From NCBI GenBank assembly GCA_937902455.1, contig CALELI010000075.1, positions 1-25,153 of the forward strand: a stretch of DNA of 25,153 nt, read 5' to 3'. The translations under genes and the position numbers were made by a program. Below the pieces are notes generated by a model that had not been told where the DNA came from, searched no databases, and saw only the letters and a program-made list of their open reading frames with translations. Origin of the DNA: an uncultured Prevotellaceae bacterium. GTDB taxonomy: Bacteria > Bacteroidota > Bacteroidia > Bacteroidales > Bacteroidaceae. Shown here piece after piece: positions 1 through 7,020 of the stretch (its first letter is position 1; every line of letters starts with the position of its first letter).

Positions 1-173
1 TGTATAGTTGGAAATTCCAAAAACCAACATTTGAATAAGCTCGCCAGTTCTGGTAAATCCTGAATAATTTTCGACGAACCGAGAGTAGAGATAAGTTTAC
101 TTAAAAGCGATTAGACGATTAATGATAGCAAGGGCAGTCGAACGGCTGCCTTCGTTGTGAAACGCGGAGCCAA

Positions 174-209
174 TTTTGTTTGTTTTGTTTGTTTGTTTTG
201 TTTGTTTTT
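174..209 (+). repeat. TTTG/TTTTG simple sequence repeat in a promoter
   Basis: Seven TTTG units, separated by zero or one extra T, run through this 36-bp tract. The last units lie 20 bp before the -7 box at 221-228, so the tract provides several alternative -33 elements. Gain or loss of a unit by slippage would change promoter spacing. That effect is inference; the repeat is directly visible. Confidence 0.7.
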
Positions 210-228
210 CGAATTTTTCCTATCTTTG
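197..228 (+). promoter_or_regulatory. Bacteroidetes-type promoter of the secreted esterase
   Basis: TTTG at 197-200, a 20-bp spacer, then TATCTTTG at 221-228 match the Bacteroidetes sigma-ABfr consensus (TTTG, 19-21 bp, TAnnTTTG). Transcription would begin at about 235, shortly before the ATG at 256. Confidence 0.75.
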
Positions 229-255
229 CAGCATAATCATCTAAACTGAAGCAAT

Positions 256-1140
256 ATGTTAGCAACAACAGCAGTATCAAGCAACGTAAAACTTATGAGA
301 CTGGCAGCTCTGTTCATTATCCTTCTTTCGTGCCTTTCTGTGCGAGCCAGCAAGGTGGTTACGGATTCCGTCAGGAGTGACATACTCAAGACTAACATCA
401 GGTGCAATGTGTATCTGCCGGACGGATTCGGGGATACGGAGGAGAAATACCCAGTAGTATATCTGCTGCATGGTTTCGGCCAGGATTACAAGGACTGGTG
501 TGACGGGGGGCAGATGCAGACCCTTGTCGACGAGCTGATGGATTCGGGCGAGGCTTGCAGGATGGTCATTGTCATGCCTAACGCTGGCAGTCGTGACACT
601 GACAACTCATGGAACGGCTACATGAATATGCCTGGGTGGAACTATGAGGATTTCTTCTTCAGGGAACTTGTCCCTCAGATTGAGGGTAAGTACAGGGTGG
701 TCGGCGACAAGGCGCACCGTGCCGTCATGGGGCTCTCGATGGGTGGTGGCGGCTGCACCATCTATTGCCAGCGTCATCCCGAGATGTTCTCGGCTTGCTA
801 TGCGATGAGTGGCTGGATAGATTTCAGCGGCAAGAGCAACTACCCGAAGGACAGCAAGCCGTACTTCACGCAGGAGTCGATGCGTGAATACTCTGCCATC
901 AGTTTCGTCAGGAATGCTGACGAGGAAACGCTCGGCAGGCTCCGCACGGTGAAGTGGTTCTTCGACTGTGGCGACGATGACTTCCTCCTGGATCTCAACG
1001 TGCAGATATACCAGTTGATGCGCGACAAGAAGGTGAAGGCCGAGTTGCGTGTGCGTAATGGCATTCATAACTGGGAGTACTGGCATCAGGCTCTCCGCAT
1101 AGCTCTGCCGTTTGCTTCAAGAAGCTTTGGTAATTCATAA
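256..1140 (+). CDS. Secreted alpha/beta-hydrolase, esterase D / tributyrin esterase type
   Basis: This is a serine esterase of the esterase D/PF00756 group, related to tributyrin esterases, feruloyl esterases and S-formylglutathione hydrolases, and likely acts on acyl or acetyl esters in the periplasm or outside the cell. The pattern VVYLLHGFG supplies the oxyanion region, GLSMGG at about residues 159-164 carries the nucleophile Ser161, the acid is likely in the DCGDDD segment, and the His is in GIHNWEYW near the C terminus. Residues 14-31 form a signal peptide (MRLAALFIILLSCLSVRA, cleavage after VRA), so the ATG at 295 is at least as likely a start as the one at 256. The promoter at 197-228 fits either. 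The neighbour is a convergent carboxylesterase-B lipoprotein. Fold and catalytic class are quite sure; the substrate is unknown. Confidence 0.82.
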   Translation: MLATTAVSSNVKLMRLAALFIILLSCLSVRASKVVTDSVRSDILKTNIRCNVYLPDGFGDTEEKYPVVYLLHGFGQDYKDWCDGGQMQTLVDELMDSGEACRMVIVMPNAGSRDTDNSWNGYMNMPGWNYEDFFFRELVPQIEGKYRVVGDKAHRAVMGLSMGGGGCTIYCQRHPEMFSACYAMSGWIDFSGKSNYPKDSKPYFTQESMREYSAISFVRNADEETLGRLRTVKWFFDCGDDDFLLDLNVQIYQLMRDKKVKAELRVRNGIHNWEYWHQALRIALPFASRSFGNS

Positions 1141-1234
1141 TTCATAATTCCGAGCTTGCTCGCCTGAACGGCCGTAGCGCCTGAAGAATGTCTGATTAAT
1201 GTTTAAAAACATCCGAAACTTTAATTATGAATTA
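1131..1234. repeat. AT-rich inverted repeat between convergent esterase genes
   Basis: taattcataatt at 1131-1142 is the perfect reverse complement of aattatgaatta at 1223-1234. The arms overlap or abut the stop codons of both convergent genes, and the spacer holds a small CGAGC-TT-GCTCG hairpin (about 1151-1162). It may help end transcription from both sides, but the arms are AT-only and there is no classical GC stem with a T-run, so a terminator call is weak. Confidence 0.45.
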
Positions 1235-2707
1235 TTAAAATGGTGTCTTGTGGTATATGCTGTCGCCGTTGACTGGCTCTCCCATTGAGGAGGCTTCGTT
1301 GCCGTTTTCATCAAGCCTGAACACCATGTATCTTGGATTTTTCTTCGTGTAGGGCTGCCATGCCTTCCCGGGGTTGCCTGTCTTGGCAAAGTTCGTCCAG
1401 GCTGTCAGCATCGTCTCCGAGAGGTCTATGTCGCCCTTGGTCCAGGGGCGCCAGCTGTGCCTCAATGACTTGAACACGTACCAGAGGTCTGCCGAATGGA
1501 AGGCTCCCTCGAGTTCTCCGTGATGTTCGTCGGTAGGCAGCGGGCGTGCAAATTCGTAGGCATACACCACATCGCCGCATTCCTCCCTGTTGAGGCAGAA
1601 GTCATCAATGGCGTTCCGCATGTCCTTCAGATAGTCGTGCATGGTGTAGCCAATCATGTAGGTGACGTGGTGCAGGCTGTCTTTCATTGCTGCATCATTG
1701 AAGCTGCGTACTGACACGTAGTTATCGAGTATTGGCCGGGAGGTGATGCCTTGCTCATATCCAAAGCGTCCAACTACCGAACTTCCTTCCACCATGTTGC
1801 GGATGGTGCTGAGTGAATGTATCACCTCTGTGGATGCGGCCCGCATGTCCCTGAGGGTCGTAAGGTTCGCCCAGTCGAGCACTGCCTTGCAGTCTTGCTC
1901 GGACTCTGCCAGCAGCTGGTCCTGATGTCCTCTCACATTGCCGTCCCTGCGCAGTCCGTCTCCGCTCATGATGACTGCCTTGCTGAACAGTCCCTCGGTA
2001 AGTGGTGACTCGCACAGTTTCCTGATTCCGTCGGCACCTGCGCTCTGCCCGAATATCATCACATTGCGGGGGTCTCCGCCAAACTGAGCAATATTGGCTC
2101 TCACCCATTTCAGGGCTGCAATCATGTCGAGCAGTCCATAGTTGCCTGATACGCCGTGAGGGCTCTCGGCACTCAGGTCGGGATGAGCGAGAAAGCCGAA
2201 CACGCCCAGACGGTAGTTTATGGTTACGAGCACCACATCCTTTGCTGCCCATTCCTCTCCGTCGAACTCTGGTTCCGAGCCCCATCCTTCTCTGAATCCG
2301 CCACCGTGGACAAAGAATGCCACTGGCTGCTTCGCGTCTGTGCTGCCTGGTGCATTTGTCCACACGTTCAGGTACAGGCAGTCCTCGCTGTAGGGCGATT
2401 CGCTGCCGTAGCCCCATTCCGTTGTGTAACAGCCTGGATAGTGCACGGGCTGATAGCTTGGATGCCCGAATTCATCGCACACCATTATGCCGTCCCAGGG
2501 TACTACGGGCTGAGGCTCCCTCCATCTCAGGTCACCGATGGGTGGTGCTGCATACGGAATGCCCTTGTAGGCGTACACTCCGTCCTTGTCAGTCAGGACA
2601 CCTTGTATGTCTCCTCCTTCTATGTGAAGTATCGGGTTGCTCTCGGTGCATCCCACCAGTATGAGCGTAAGTAACAGGCAGAAGTGCCTCAGATATATGT
2701 TTCTCAT
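1235..2707 (-). CDS. Carboxylesterase type B lipoprotein
   Basis: This is a type B carboxylesterase (PF00135; para-nitrobenzyl esterase/cholinesterase fold) of 490 residues. I start it at the ATG at 2707 because that gives a lipoprotein signal with lipobox LVGC (Cys20); the longer frame back to 2833 adds 42 residues that spoil the signal. Family signatures are GIPYAAPP near the N terminus, the EDCLYLNVW block, the VHGGGF oxyanion loop, FGQSAGA with the nucleophile Ser, and GAFHSADLWYVF with the catalytic His. The family acidic residue is not obvious: the middle region is short, and IGYTMHDYL may carry an Asp in its place. It converges on the secreted esterase at 256-1140, suggesting both remove ester groups from nutrients; that role is inference. 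Confidence 0.85.
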   Translation of the reverse strand: MRNIYLRHFCLLLTLILVGCTESNPILHIEGGDIQGVLTDKDGVYAYKGIPYAAPPIGDLRWREPQPVVPWDGIMVCDEFGHPSYQPVHYPGCYTTEWGYGSESPYSEDCLYLNVWTNAPGSTDAKQPVAFFVHGGGFREGWGSEPEFDGEEWAAKDVVLVTINYRLGVFGFLAHPDLSAESPHGVSGNYGLLDMIAALKWVRANIAQFGGDPRNVMIFGQSAGADGIRKLCESPLTEGLFSKAVIMSGDGLRRDGNVRGHQDQLLAESEQDCKAVLDWANLTTLRDMRAASTEVIHSLSTIRNMVEGSSVVGRFGYEQGITSRPILDNYVSVRSFNDAAMKDSLHHVTYMIGYTMHDYLKDMRNAIDDFCLNREECGDVVYAYEFARPLPTDEHHGELEGAFHSADLWYVFKSLRHSWRPWTKGDIDLSETMLTAWTNFAKTGNPGKAWQPYTKKNPRYMVFRLDENGNEASSMGEPVNGDSIYHKTPF

Positions 2708-2756
2708 TTTTTCCAGTCTTGAGGGTTTAGAAAGATGAAATTCTGTATCGACATGG

Positions 2757-2764
2757 CAAAAGTA
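2757..2764 (-). promoter_or_regulatory. Probable -7 box for the carboxylesterase lipoprotein gene
   Basis: Read on the minus strand this is TACTTTTG, matching TAnnTTTG, about 50 bp before the start at 2707. No clear TTTG is seen 19-21 bp further upstream, so the promoter is only half supported. Confidence 0.45.
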
Positions 2765-2871
2765 CAAATAAAATCTGAGAAACTCACTCCTTTCGGTGAA
2801 ATTTTTTATTGGATAATAGTGATGAGATATCACTCTAAATTCCAGATGTGCCCAAATAAACTCACATTTTT

Positions 2872-2902
2872 TTTGTATTGTCTTAGATTTGTGTTAAATT
2901 TG
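2872..2902 (+). promoter_or_regulatory. Bacteroidetes-type promoter of proC
   Basis: TTTG at 2872-2875, a 19-bp spacer and TAAATTTG at 2895-2902 match the Bacteroidetes consensus. The start codon of proC at 2925 follows after a leader of about 15 nt. Confidence 0.75.
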
Positions 2903-2924
2903 CAGTTGCTTAATTATATAAGGT

Positions 2925-3707
2925 ATGAAGATCGCAATAATAGGAGCCGGTAACATCGGCGGCGCTGTGGCAAGGGGTTGGTATAAGGACAATCCGCAGG
3001 CAGAAGTGACTGTGTCGGGTGTTCACTGGGAGAAACTGAACAGAATCAAGGAGGACTGTCCGACTTTCGACGTGATGGTTGACAACAGGAAGGCGGTAGG
3101 TGATGCCGACCTGACAGTCCTTGCCGTGAAGCCTTGGCAGGTGGAAGGTGTGATAAACGACGTGAAGGACCTTCTGACTGAGGACAAGATCCTCGTGTCC
3201 TTTGCTGCCGGAGTGGGCATTGACCAGCTGATGGGTATGCTCGGCGGCAGCAGGATGAAGAATGTGTTCTATGTGATTCCGAATATCGCCGCTGAGTTCG
3301 GCGAGAGCATGACTTTCGTCGCTGCTGCTCCTGGCGTGGAGAAGAGTGTGGTGGACGAGGTGGAGAAACTGTTCGAGTGCATCGGCAGCGTGTTTGTATG
3401 TCCGGAGAAACTCATTGCTCCGGGAATGCTTATGGCTTCGTGCGGTATTGCATACGTCATGCGATTCCTCCGTGCCCAGACTGAGGCTGGAGTGGAGATG
3501 GGGTTCTATCCGAAGGATGCCCTGAAGATTGCCATCCAGACGATGAAGGGTGCTGCCGAACTTCTCAGCAAGACCGGCGAACATCCTGAGGCTGCAATCG
3601 ACAGGGTGACGACTCCTGCAGGATACACCATCAAGGGCCTGAACGAGATGGATCACACTGGATTCAACTCGGCAGTAATCAAAGTGTTCAAGGTAGGACT
3701 TAACTAA
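2925..3707 (+). CDS. proC: Pyrroline-5-carboxylate reductase
   Basis: ProC makes L-proline from 1-pyrroline-5-carboxylate with NAD(P)H in the cytoplasm, the last step of proline synthesis. The 260-residue protein has the usual length. It opens with a Rossmann nucleotide-binding motif (IIGAGNIGGAV, residues 5-15), has AVKPW for the cofactor/substrate site near residue 68, and near the C terminus carries VTTPAGYTIKGLNEMD, the family's signature region (usually TxPGGTT). It has its own promoter and is followed at once by a small TIR-bounded element, so it is probably transcribed alone. Confidence 0.93.
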   Translation: MKIAIIGAGNIGGAVARGWYKDNPQAEVTVSGVHWEKLNRIKEDCPTFDVMVDNRKAVGDADLTVLAVKPWQVEGVINDVKDLLTEDKILVSFAAGVGIDQLMGMLGGSRMKNVFYVIPNIAAEFGESMTFVAAAPGVEKSVVDEVEKLFECIGSVFVCPEKLIAPGMLMASCGIAYVMRFLRAQTEAGVEMGFYPKDALKIAIQTMKGAAELLSKTGEHPEAAIDRVTTPAGYTIKGLNEMDHTGFNSAVIKVFKVGLN

Positions 3708-3757
3708 ACGGGGTGTTCTAATAATTCCCCGCAAAAATAATAAATAATTAACAAACT

Positions 3758-3871
3758 ATGGGTGTTATTGCTATTTTGATGCTTTTTGGCTTTTTCTTTG
3801 CATCTTGCTCTCCTTCATTCAGTCACGATGCTCGCATCGCTCACATGCGTGAGCGATATTCCTTGTTTTAG
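3758..3871 (+). CDS. Putative 37-residue lipoprotein-like micropeptide inside the repeat element
   Basis: This short ORF starts MGVIAILMLFGFFFASC: a hydrophobic stretch ending in a lipobox-like FASC (Cys17), then a 20-residue polar tail rich in Ser, His, Arg and Glu, ending YSLF. It lies wholly inside the TIR-bounded element. The tail codons (about 3826-3857) coincide with two perfect hairpins, so the DNA could be conserved for structure rather than protein. There is no clear ribosome binding site, although Bacteroidetes often lack one. I do not recognise a function. Whether it is translated is open. Confidence 0.35.
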   Translation: MGVIAILMLFGFFFASCSPSFSHDARIAHMRERYSLF

Positions 3872-3908
3872 GGCTGAAGGCTCCTTCATGGATGGCAGCA
3901 ACCTGCCA
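3826..3908 (+). repeat. Chain of four short perfect hairpins
   Basis: Four perfect stems follow one another: cgatgc-tc-gcatcg (3826-3839); atcgctcac-atgc-gtgagcgat (3836-3857, 9 bp); tgaagg-ct-ccttca (3875-3888); and tggcag-caac-ctgcca (3893-3908). The first two share bases and cannot both form fully. No long T-run follows, so this is not a simple terminator. It suggests a selected nucleic-acid structure inside the mobile element. Confidence 0.6.
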
Positions 3909-3962
3909 AAGAAAAATCTCCAAATCACCTAAAATGTAATTAATAGAGCACCCCTATAACAA

Positions 3963-5153
3963 ATGAGTGAAAGAACTGTAGGAACCGTATCACGCGGAAT
4001 CCGTTGCCCGATAATAAGAGAGGGCGACGACTTATCAAAGATTGTTTCACAGAGCGTGCTTGCAGCAAGCCGCGCTGAAGGATTTGAATTACACGATCGT
4101 GACGTAATTGGTATCACGGAGTCTATCGTTGCCCGTGCTCAGGGTAACTATGCGTCGGTAGACGACATCGCTGCTGACATTAAACAAAAATTCGGTGACA
4201 ACACCATTGGTGTCATCTTCCCGATTCTGTCCAGAAACCGTTTTGCCATCTGTCTGAAAGGAATTGCAAGAGGTGCCAGGAAAGTGGTGCTGATGCTTTC
4301 CTATCCATCAGACGAAGTGGGCAACGAACTTGTATCCCTCGACCTTATAGAGAAGGCCGGAGTGAATCCTTATTCAGATGTCCTGACAGAGGAGAAATTC
4401 CGTGAATTGTTTGGTGTAATCAAGCATCCATTCACTGGAATGGACTACATTCAGTACTACGGCGACGTGGTTCGCGAATGTGGTGCTGAGGTGGAGATTG
4501 TATTTGCCAATCATCCTCAGGACATTCTGCTGTTCACTGATTCTGTGCTGTGCTGTGATATTCACACAAGGGCACATACTAAGAAGATTCTCAAGGATGC
4601 CGGTGCAAAACTGGTATATGGTCTTGATGATGTCCTGGCCTCTCCACAGAATGGGGGCTATAACGAGAATTATGGTCTTCTTGGTTCTAACAAGGCTACT
4701 GAAGACAAGGTGAAGCTGTTTCCACACAGTTGTGAGGAAATGCTTTACGACATTCAGAAGACAATCCTTGCCGAGACAGGAAAGAAAGTGGAAGTCATGG
4801 TTTACGGTGACGGTGCTTTCAAGGATCCAAAGGGAAAAATCTGGGAGTTAGCCGATCCTACAGTATCTCCATCTCATACAGACGGACTGAATGGTACTCC
4901 AAATGAATTGAAGTTGAAATATCTTGCAGACAATGATTTTGCTGCACTTAGCGGTGATGAGCTGAAACAGGCTATATCTGAAAAGATAAAGGCTAAGGAA
5001 GGTAATCTTGTTGGACAGATGGCCTCAGAGGGAACAACTCCACGTCAGCTTACTGACCTTCTGGGTTCACTGATGGACCTTACGAGTGGTTCCGGCGATA
5101 AAGGAACACCTGTCGTTCTGGTTCAAGGGTATTTTGACAACTATACAAGTTAA
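3963..5153 (+). CDS. CofE-like protein (coenzyme F420-0:L-glutamate ligase family)
   Basis: This 396-residue protein resembles the F420_ligase/CofE family (PF01996), which joins L-glutamate to F420-0 by a gamma bond using GTP. The N-terminal half has the family's region around DRDVIGITESIVARAQGN (about residues 46-63). The protein is longer than archaeal CofE (about 250 residues), with extra C-terminal sequence containing GLDDVLASPQNGGYNENYGLLGSN and a conserved-looking end. Bacteroidales are not known to make F420, and no other F420 gene is in the window, so the true acceptor is probably different. Its 3' end overlaps convergent ribD by 74 bp, and its terminator lies within ribD. No promoter is clear; the preceding repeat element may supply or influence it. 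The family is fairly sure, the substrate unknown. Confidence 0.72.
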   Translation: MSERTVGTVSRGIRCPIIREGDDLSKIVSQSVLAASRAEGFELHDRDVIGITESIVARAQGNYASVDDIAADIKQKFGDNTIGVIFPILSRNRFAICLKGIARGARKVVLMLSYPSDEVGNELVSLDLIEKAGVNPYSDVLTEEKFRELFGVIKHPFTGMDYIQYYGDVVRECGAEVEIVFANHPQDILLFTDSVLCCDIHTRAHTKKILKDAGAKLVYGLDDVLASPQNGGYNENYGLLGSNKATEDKVKLFPHSCEEMLYDIQKTILAETGKKVEVMVYGDGAFKDPKGKIWELADPTVSPSHTDGLNGTPNELKLKYLADNDFAALSGDELKQAISEKIKAKEGNLVGQMASEGTTPRQLTDLLGSLMDLTSGSGDKGTPVVLVQGYFDNYTS

Positions 5154-6069
5154 TAGTATCAATCAATACGGAATTCTTAAGGGTAGGGGCAGATATCATT
5201 TCTGCTCCTTCTTTTTTGCCTGCTACCGCTAAAGTGTTGTTGACTTCGACCTGTGCTTCATCCCATAGCCCATTGTCGATGAAATACTGAAGTGTTTCCC
5301 TTCCACCTTCTACGAGCAGACTCTGTATGCCTTCGAGCTCTGCATTGAGGTCCATGCTGTGGGAGAGGACTATTATCTTGGGGTTGTTTCCTTCCCATGA
5401 GCGGATATCGAGGCGAGGACGGTCCTGTTCCCATGTCTTTCGTCCTACGAGGATTGCCTGATGTTCTGCCCTGAGTCTGTGGCACAGCATCTGGGTGGTG
5501 GCATTGCTTATGATAAGTCGTTCTCCATTGATACCGATGATTCCATCTGCAGTCTGGGCCCATTTGAGGGTAATGAATGGCCTGTGTTGTTCATGATACG
5601 TGAAGAACTTCTTGTTGAGTTCGCGGCATTCCTGTTCAAGTACACCGACTTTTACCTCAATTCCTGCATCAATGAGCTTCTTTATTCCGCCTCCATTGAC
5701 TTTGGCATTAGTATCCCTTGCACCTATCACGACACGAGGTATGCCTTTATCTATAATAAGGTTCGCGCACGGGGGAGTCTTGCCGAAATGACTGCAGGGT
5801 TCAAGTGAAACATAAATGGTGCTCTTGCTGAGGTATTGCACGTCTTCTTGCTTGACGGCGTTGACGGCGTTGACTTCGGCATGAGGCTCTCCTTGTCGGT
5901 GATGGTAGCCTTCGCCGATGATACGGTCATGGTAGACAATCACAGCACCCACCATAGGATTGGGTGCTGTGGTCAGTCTTCCATTCAACGCAAGTTGAAT
6001 ACATCTGCGAATATATATTTCGTCTTTATTCAACAGTCCAGATATCGTTTGTTTCAAGCAGTTCTGCAA
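5080..6069 (-). CDS. ribD: Bifunctional riboflavin biosynthesis deaminase/reductase RibD
   Basis: RibD deaminates the pyrimidine product of GTP cyclohydrolase II and then reduces its ribosyl group, two early steps of riboflavin synthesis in the cytoplasm. The deaminase half (about 16-150) shows APNPMVGAV, the zinc ligands HAE (63-65), and Cys92 and Cys101 in EPCSHFGKTPPC. The reductase half (about 170-329) shows ITLKWAQTADG, RAEHQAILVGRKT and LVEGGRETL. At 329 residues it is somewhat short. The first 44 bp overlap the end of korB; a TTG at 6033 would reduce this to 8 bp and start just before the conserved DEIYIRRC. The 3' end overlaps the convergent cofE-like gene by 74 bp. It is the last gene of the minus-strand string. 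Confidence 0.92.
   Translation of the reverse strand: MQNCLKQTISGLLNKDEIYIRRCIQLALNGRLTTAPNPMVGAVIVYHDRIIGEGYHHRQGEPHAEVNAVNAVKQEDVQYLSKSTIYVSLEPCSHFGKTPPCANLIIDKGIPRVVIGARDTNAKVNGGGIKKLIDAGIEVKVGVLEQECRELNKKFFTYHEQHRPFITLKWAQTADGIIGINGERLIISNATTQMLCHRLRAEHQAILVGRKTWEQDRPRLDIRSWEGNNPKIIVLSHSMDLNAELEGIQSLLVEGGRETLQYFIDNGLWDEAQVEVNNTLAVAGKKEGAEMISAPTLKNSVLIDTINLYSCQNTLEPERQVFLYRRNHS
5185..5217 (+). terminator. Rho-independent terminator of the cofE-like gene, inside ribD
   Basis: aggggcaga (5185-5193) pairs with tctgctcct (5201-5209) with one G-U pair and a 7-nt loop, followed by tcttttttg. It lies 32 bp after the cofE-like stop codon and entirely inside the ribD coding region on the other strand, where the T-run reads as Lys-Lys codons. 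Confidence 0.75.
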
Positions 6070-7003
6070 AGTTGTGATACTTCTTCTGTGCCTTTACCTC
6101 TTCAATCTGTGCTACCATACAGTCGTCGTAAGTAGGGGCTTCAACATCTCTGATTACTCCAAGGGCGATAGGGAAGTCGCCTTCCATCTCGGCCAGTTTA
6201 AGCTGGAGTGTGTTGTCTTCGCAGTGAGCATCATGAACGAGCACGGCAGGGTCGTCGGCACTGACTATCTTCAGTCCGAATCCATCCTGTGCAATTCCGA
6301 ATTCATTATTCTCACCGAATATCATCTTCTCGCCATGGCGAAGATATATGGCATTCTTTGCACGTCCTTCCTTGGAATATACGCTGTCATGAGTACCATT
6401 GTTGAAGATGACGCAGTTCTGCAGTATCTCACAGACGGAAGATCCCTTGTGGTTGTATGCAGCTTTCAATATCTCTACCGTACCAGGAGCATCTGTAGCA
6501 ACAGCACGGGCAAAGAAATGACCTCGTGCCCCGAAACAGAGTTCAGCAGGACGGAATGGGTCCTCCACTGTTCCGTAAGGACTGGACTTGCTCACGAATC
6601 CGCGAGGGCTCGTAGGGGAATACTGCCCCTTTGTAAGTCCATAGATACGGTTGTTGAGGAGAATCATGTTGAGGTTTATGTTACGACGGTTTGCGTGGAT
6701 GAAATGGTTTCCACCGATAGCAAGTCCGTCACCGTCACCGCTTATCTGCCATACAGCAAGACTGGGATTTGCAACCTTGCAGCCTGTAGCGATCGCTGCG
6801 GCACGGCCGTGAATAGTGTTCATTCCGTAAGTTGCCATATAGTGAGGCAGACGGCTTGAACAGCCGATACCTGAAATAACAGCAATGTCCTTAGGTTCAA
6901 CGCCTATTTCTGCCATTGCCTTATGGAGTGATGCAAGGAAAAAGTGGTCGCCACATCCTGGACACCACCTCGGTTGTCCTTTCTTATAATCTTTTGCTTC
7001 CAT
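6026..7003 (-). CDS. korB: 2-oxoacid:ferredoxin oxidoreductase, beta subunit (KorB type)
   Basis: This is the thiamine-diphosphate subunit of a 2-oxoacid:ferredoxin oxidoreductase, probably for 2-oxoglutarate, which interconverts 2-oxoglutarate with succinyl-CoA and CO2 using ferredoxin. WCPGCG (Cys14, Cys17) and GIGCSS (Cys48) give three likely ligands of the 4Fe-4S cluster; a fourth may be a Cys in CEILQNC. The TPP/Mg motif runs from GDGD (89-92) to NN (117-118). The substrate is inferred from similarity to KorB/OorB rather than PorB. It starts 17 bp after korA and overlaps ribD by 44 bp. At 325 residues the length is normal. Confidence 0.9.
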   Translation of the reverse strand: MEAKDYKKGQPRWCPGCGDHFFLASLHKAMAEIGVEPKDIAVISGIGCSSRLPHYMATYGMNTIHGRAAAIATGCKVANPSLAVWQISGDGDGLAIGGNHFIHANRRNINLNMILLNNRIYGLTKGQYSPTSPRGFVSKSSPYGTVEDPFRPAELCFGARGHFFARAVATDAPGTVEILKAAYNHKGSSVCEILQNCVIFNNGTHDSVYSKEGRAKNAIYLRHGEKMIFGENNEFGIAQDGFGLKIVSADDPAVLVHDAHCEDNTLQLKLAEMEGDFPIALGVIRDVEAPTYDDCMVAQIEEVKAQKKYHNFAELLETNDIWTVE

Positions 7004-7020
7004 AATCTGATTCTTTGGGC

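Larger units (their letters stand above)
1..255. other. Upstream intergenic region, no gene seen
   Basis: I see no convincing protein gene here. It contains a perfect 6-bp palindrome around position 14 (TTGGAA-A-TTCCAA, 8-20), an imperfect hairpin at about 131-151 (ggcag...ctgcc), and a TTTG-rich simple repeat at 174-209 that supplies the -33 element of the promoter of the following esterase gene. Whatever lies to the left is outside the window. Confidence 0.6.
3710..3954. mobile_element. 245-bp MITE-like element with 17-bp terminal inverted repeats
   Basis: The left end ggggtgttctaataatt (3710-3726) and the reverse complement of the right end (3938-3954, ggggtgctctattaatt) match at 15 of 17 positions. 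Between them lie a 37-codon lipoprotein-like ORF and a series of short perfect hairpins (3826-3908). The left end recurs almost unchanged at 15334-15364. No target-site duplication is evident. The element sits exactly in the gap between proC and the cofE-like gene. It looks like a small non-autonomous mobile or structured repeat; this is inference until other copies are found. Confidence 0.55.

Noticed and set aside
607..1086. 159-codon open frame antisense to the secreted esterase
   Set aside because: A shadow of a gene with clear catalytic motifs on the other strand; His/Val/Ala-rich with no known features.
1131..1234. Bidirectional rho-independent terminator between the esterases
   Set aside because: The inverted repeat is AT-only with an 80-bp spacer and no T-run after a GC stem, so it was listed only as a repeat.
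2156..2674. 172-codon open frame antisense to the carboxylesterase
   Set aside because: Shadow frame; the other strand has all carboxylesterase-B motifs.
3710..3954. Intact target-site duplication around the TIR element
   Set aside because: Flanks (ctaaac to the left, tataac to the right) do not form a convincing direct repeat.
6074..6859. 261-codon open frame antisense to korB
   Set aside because: Long by chance; the opposite strand carries the Cys and TPP motifs of a full-length korB.
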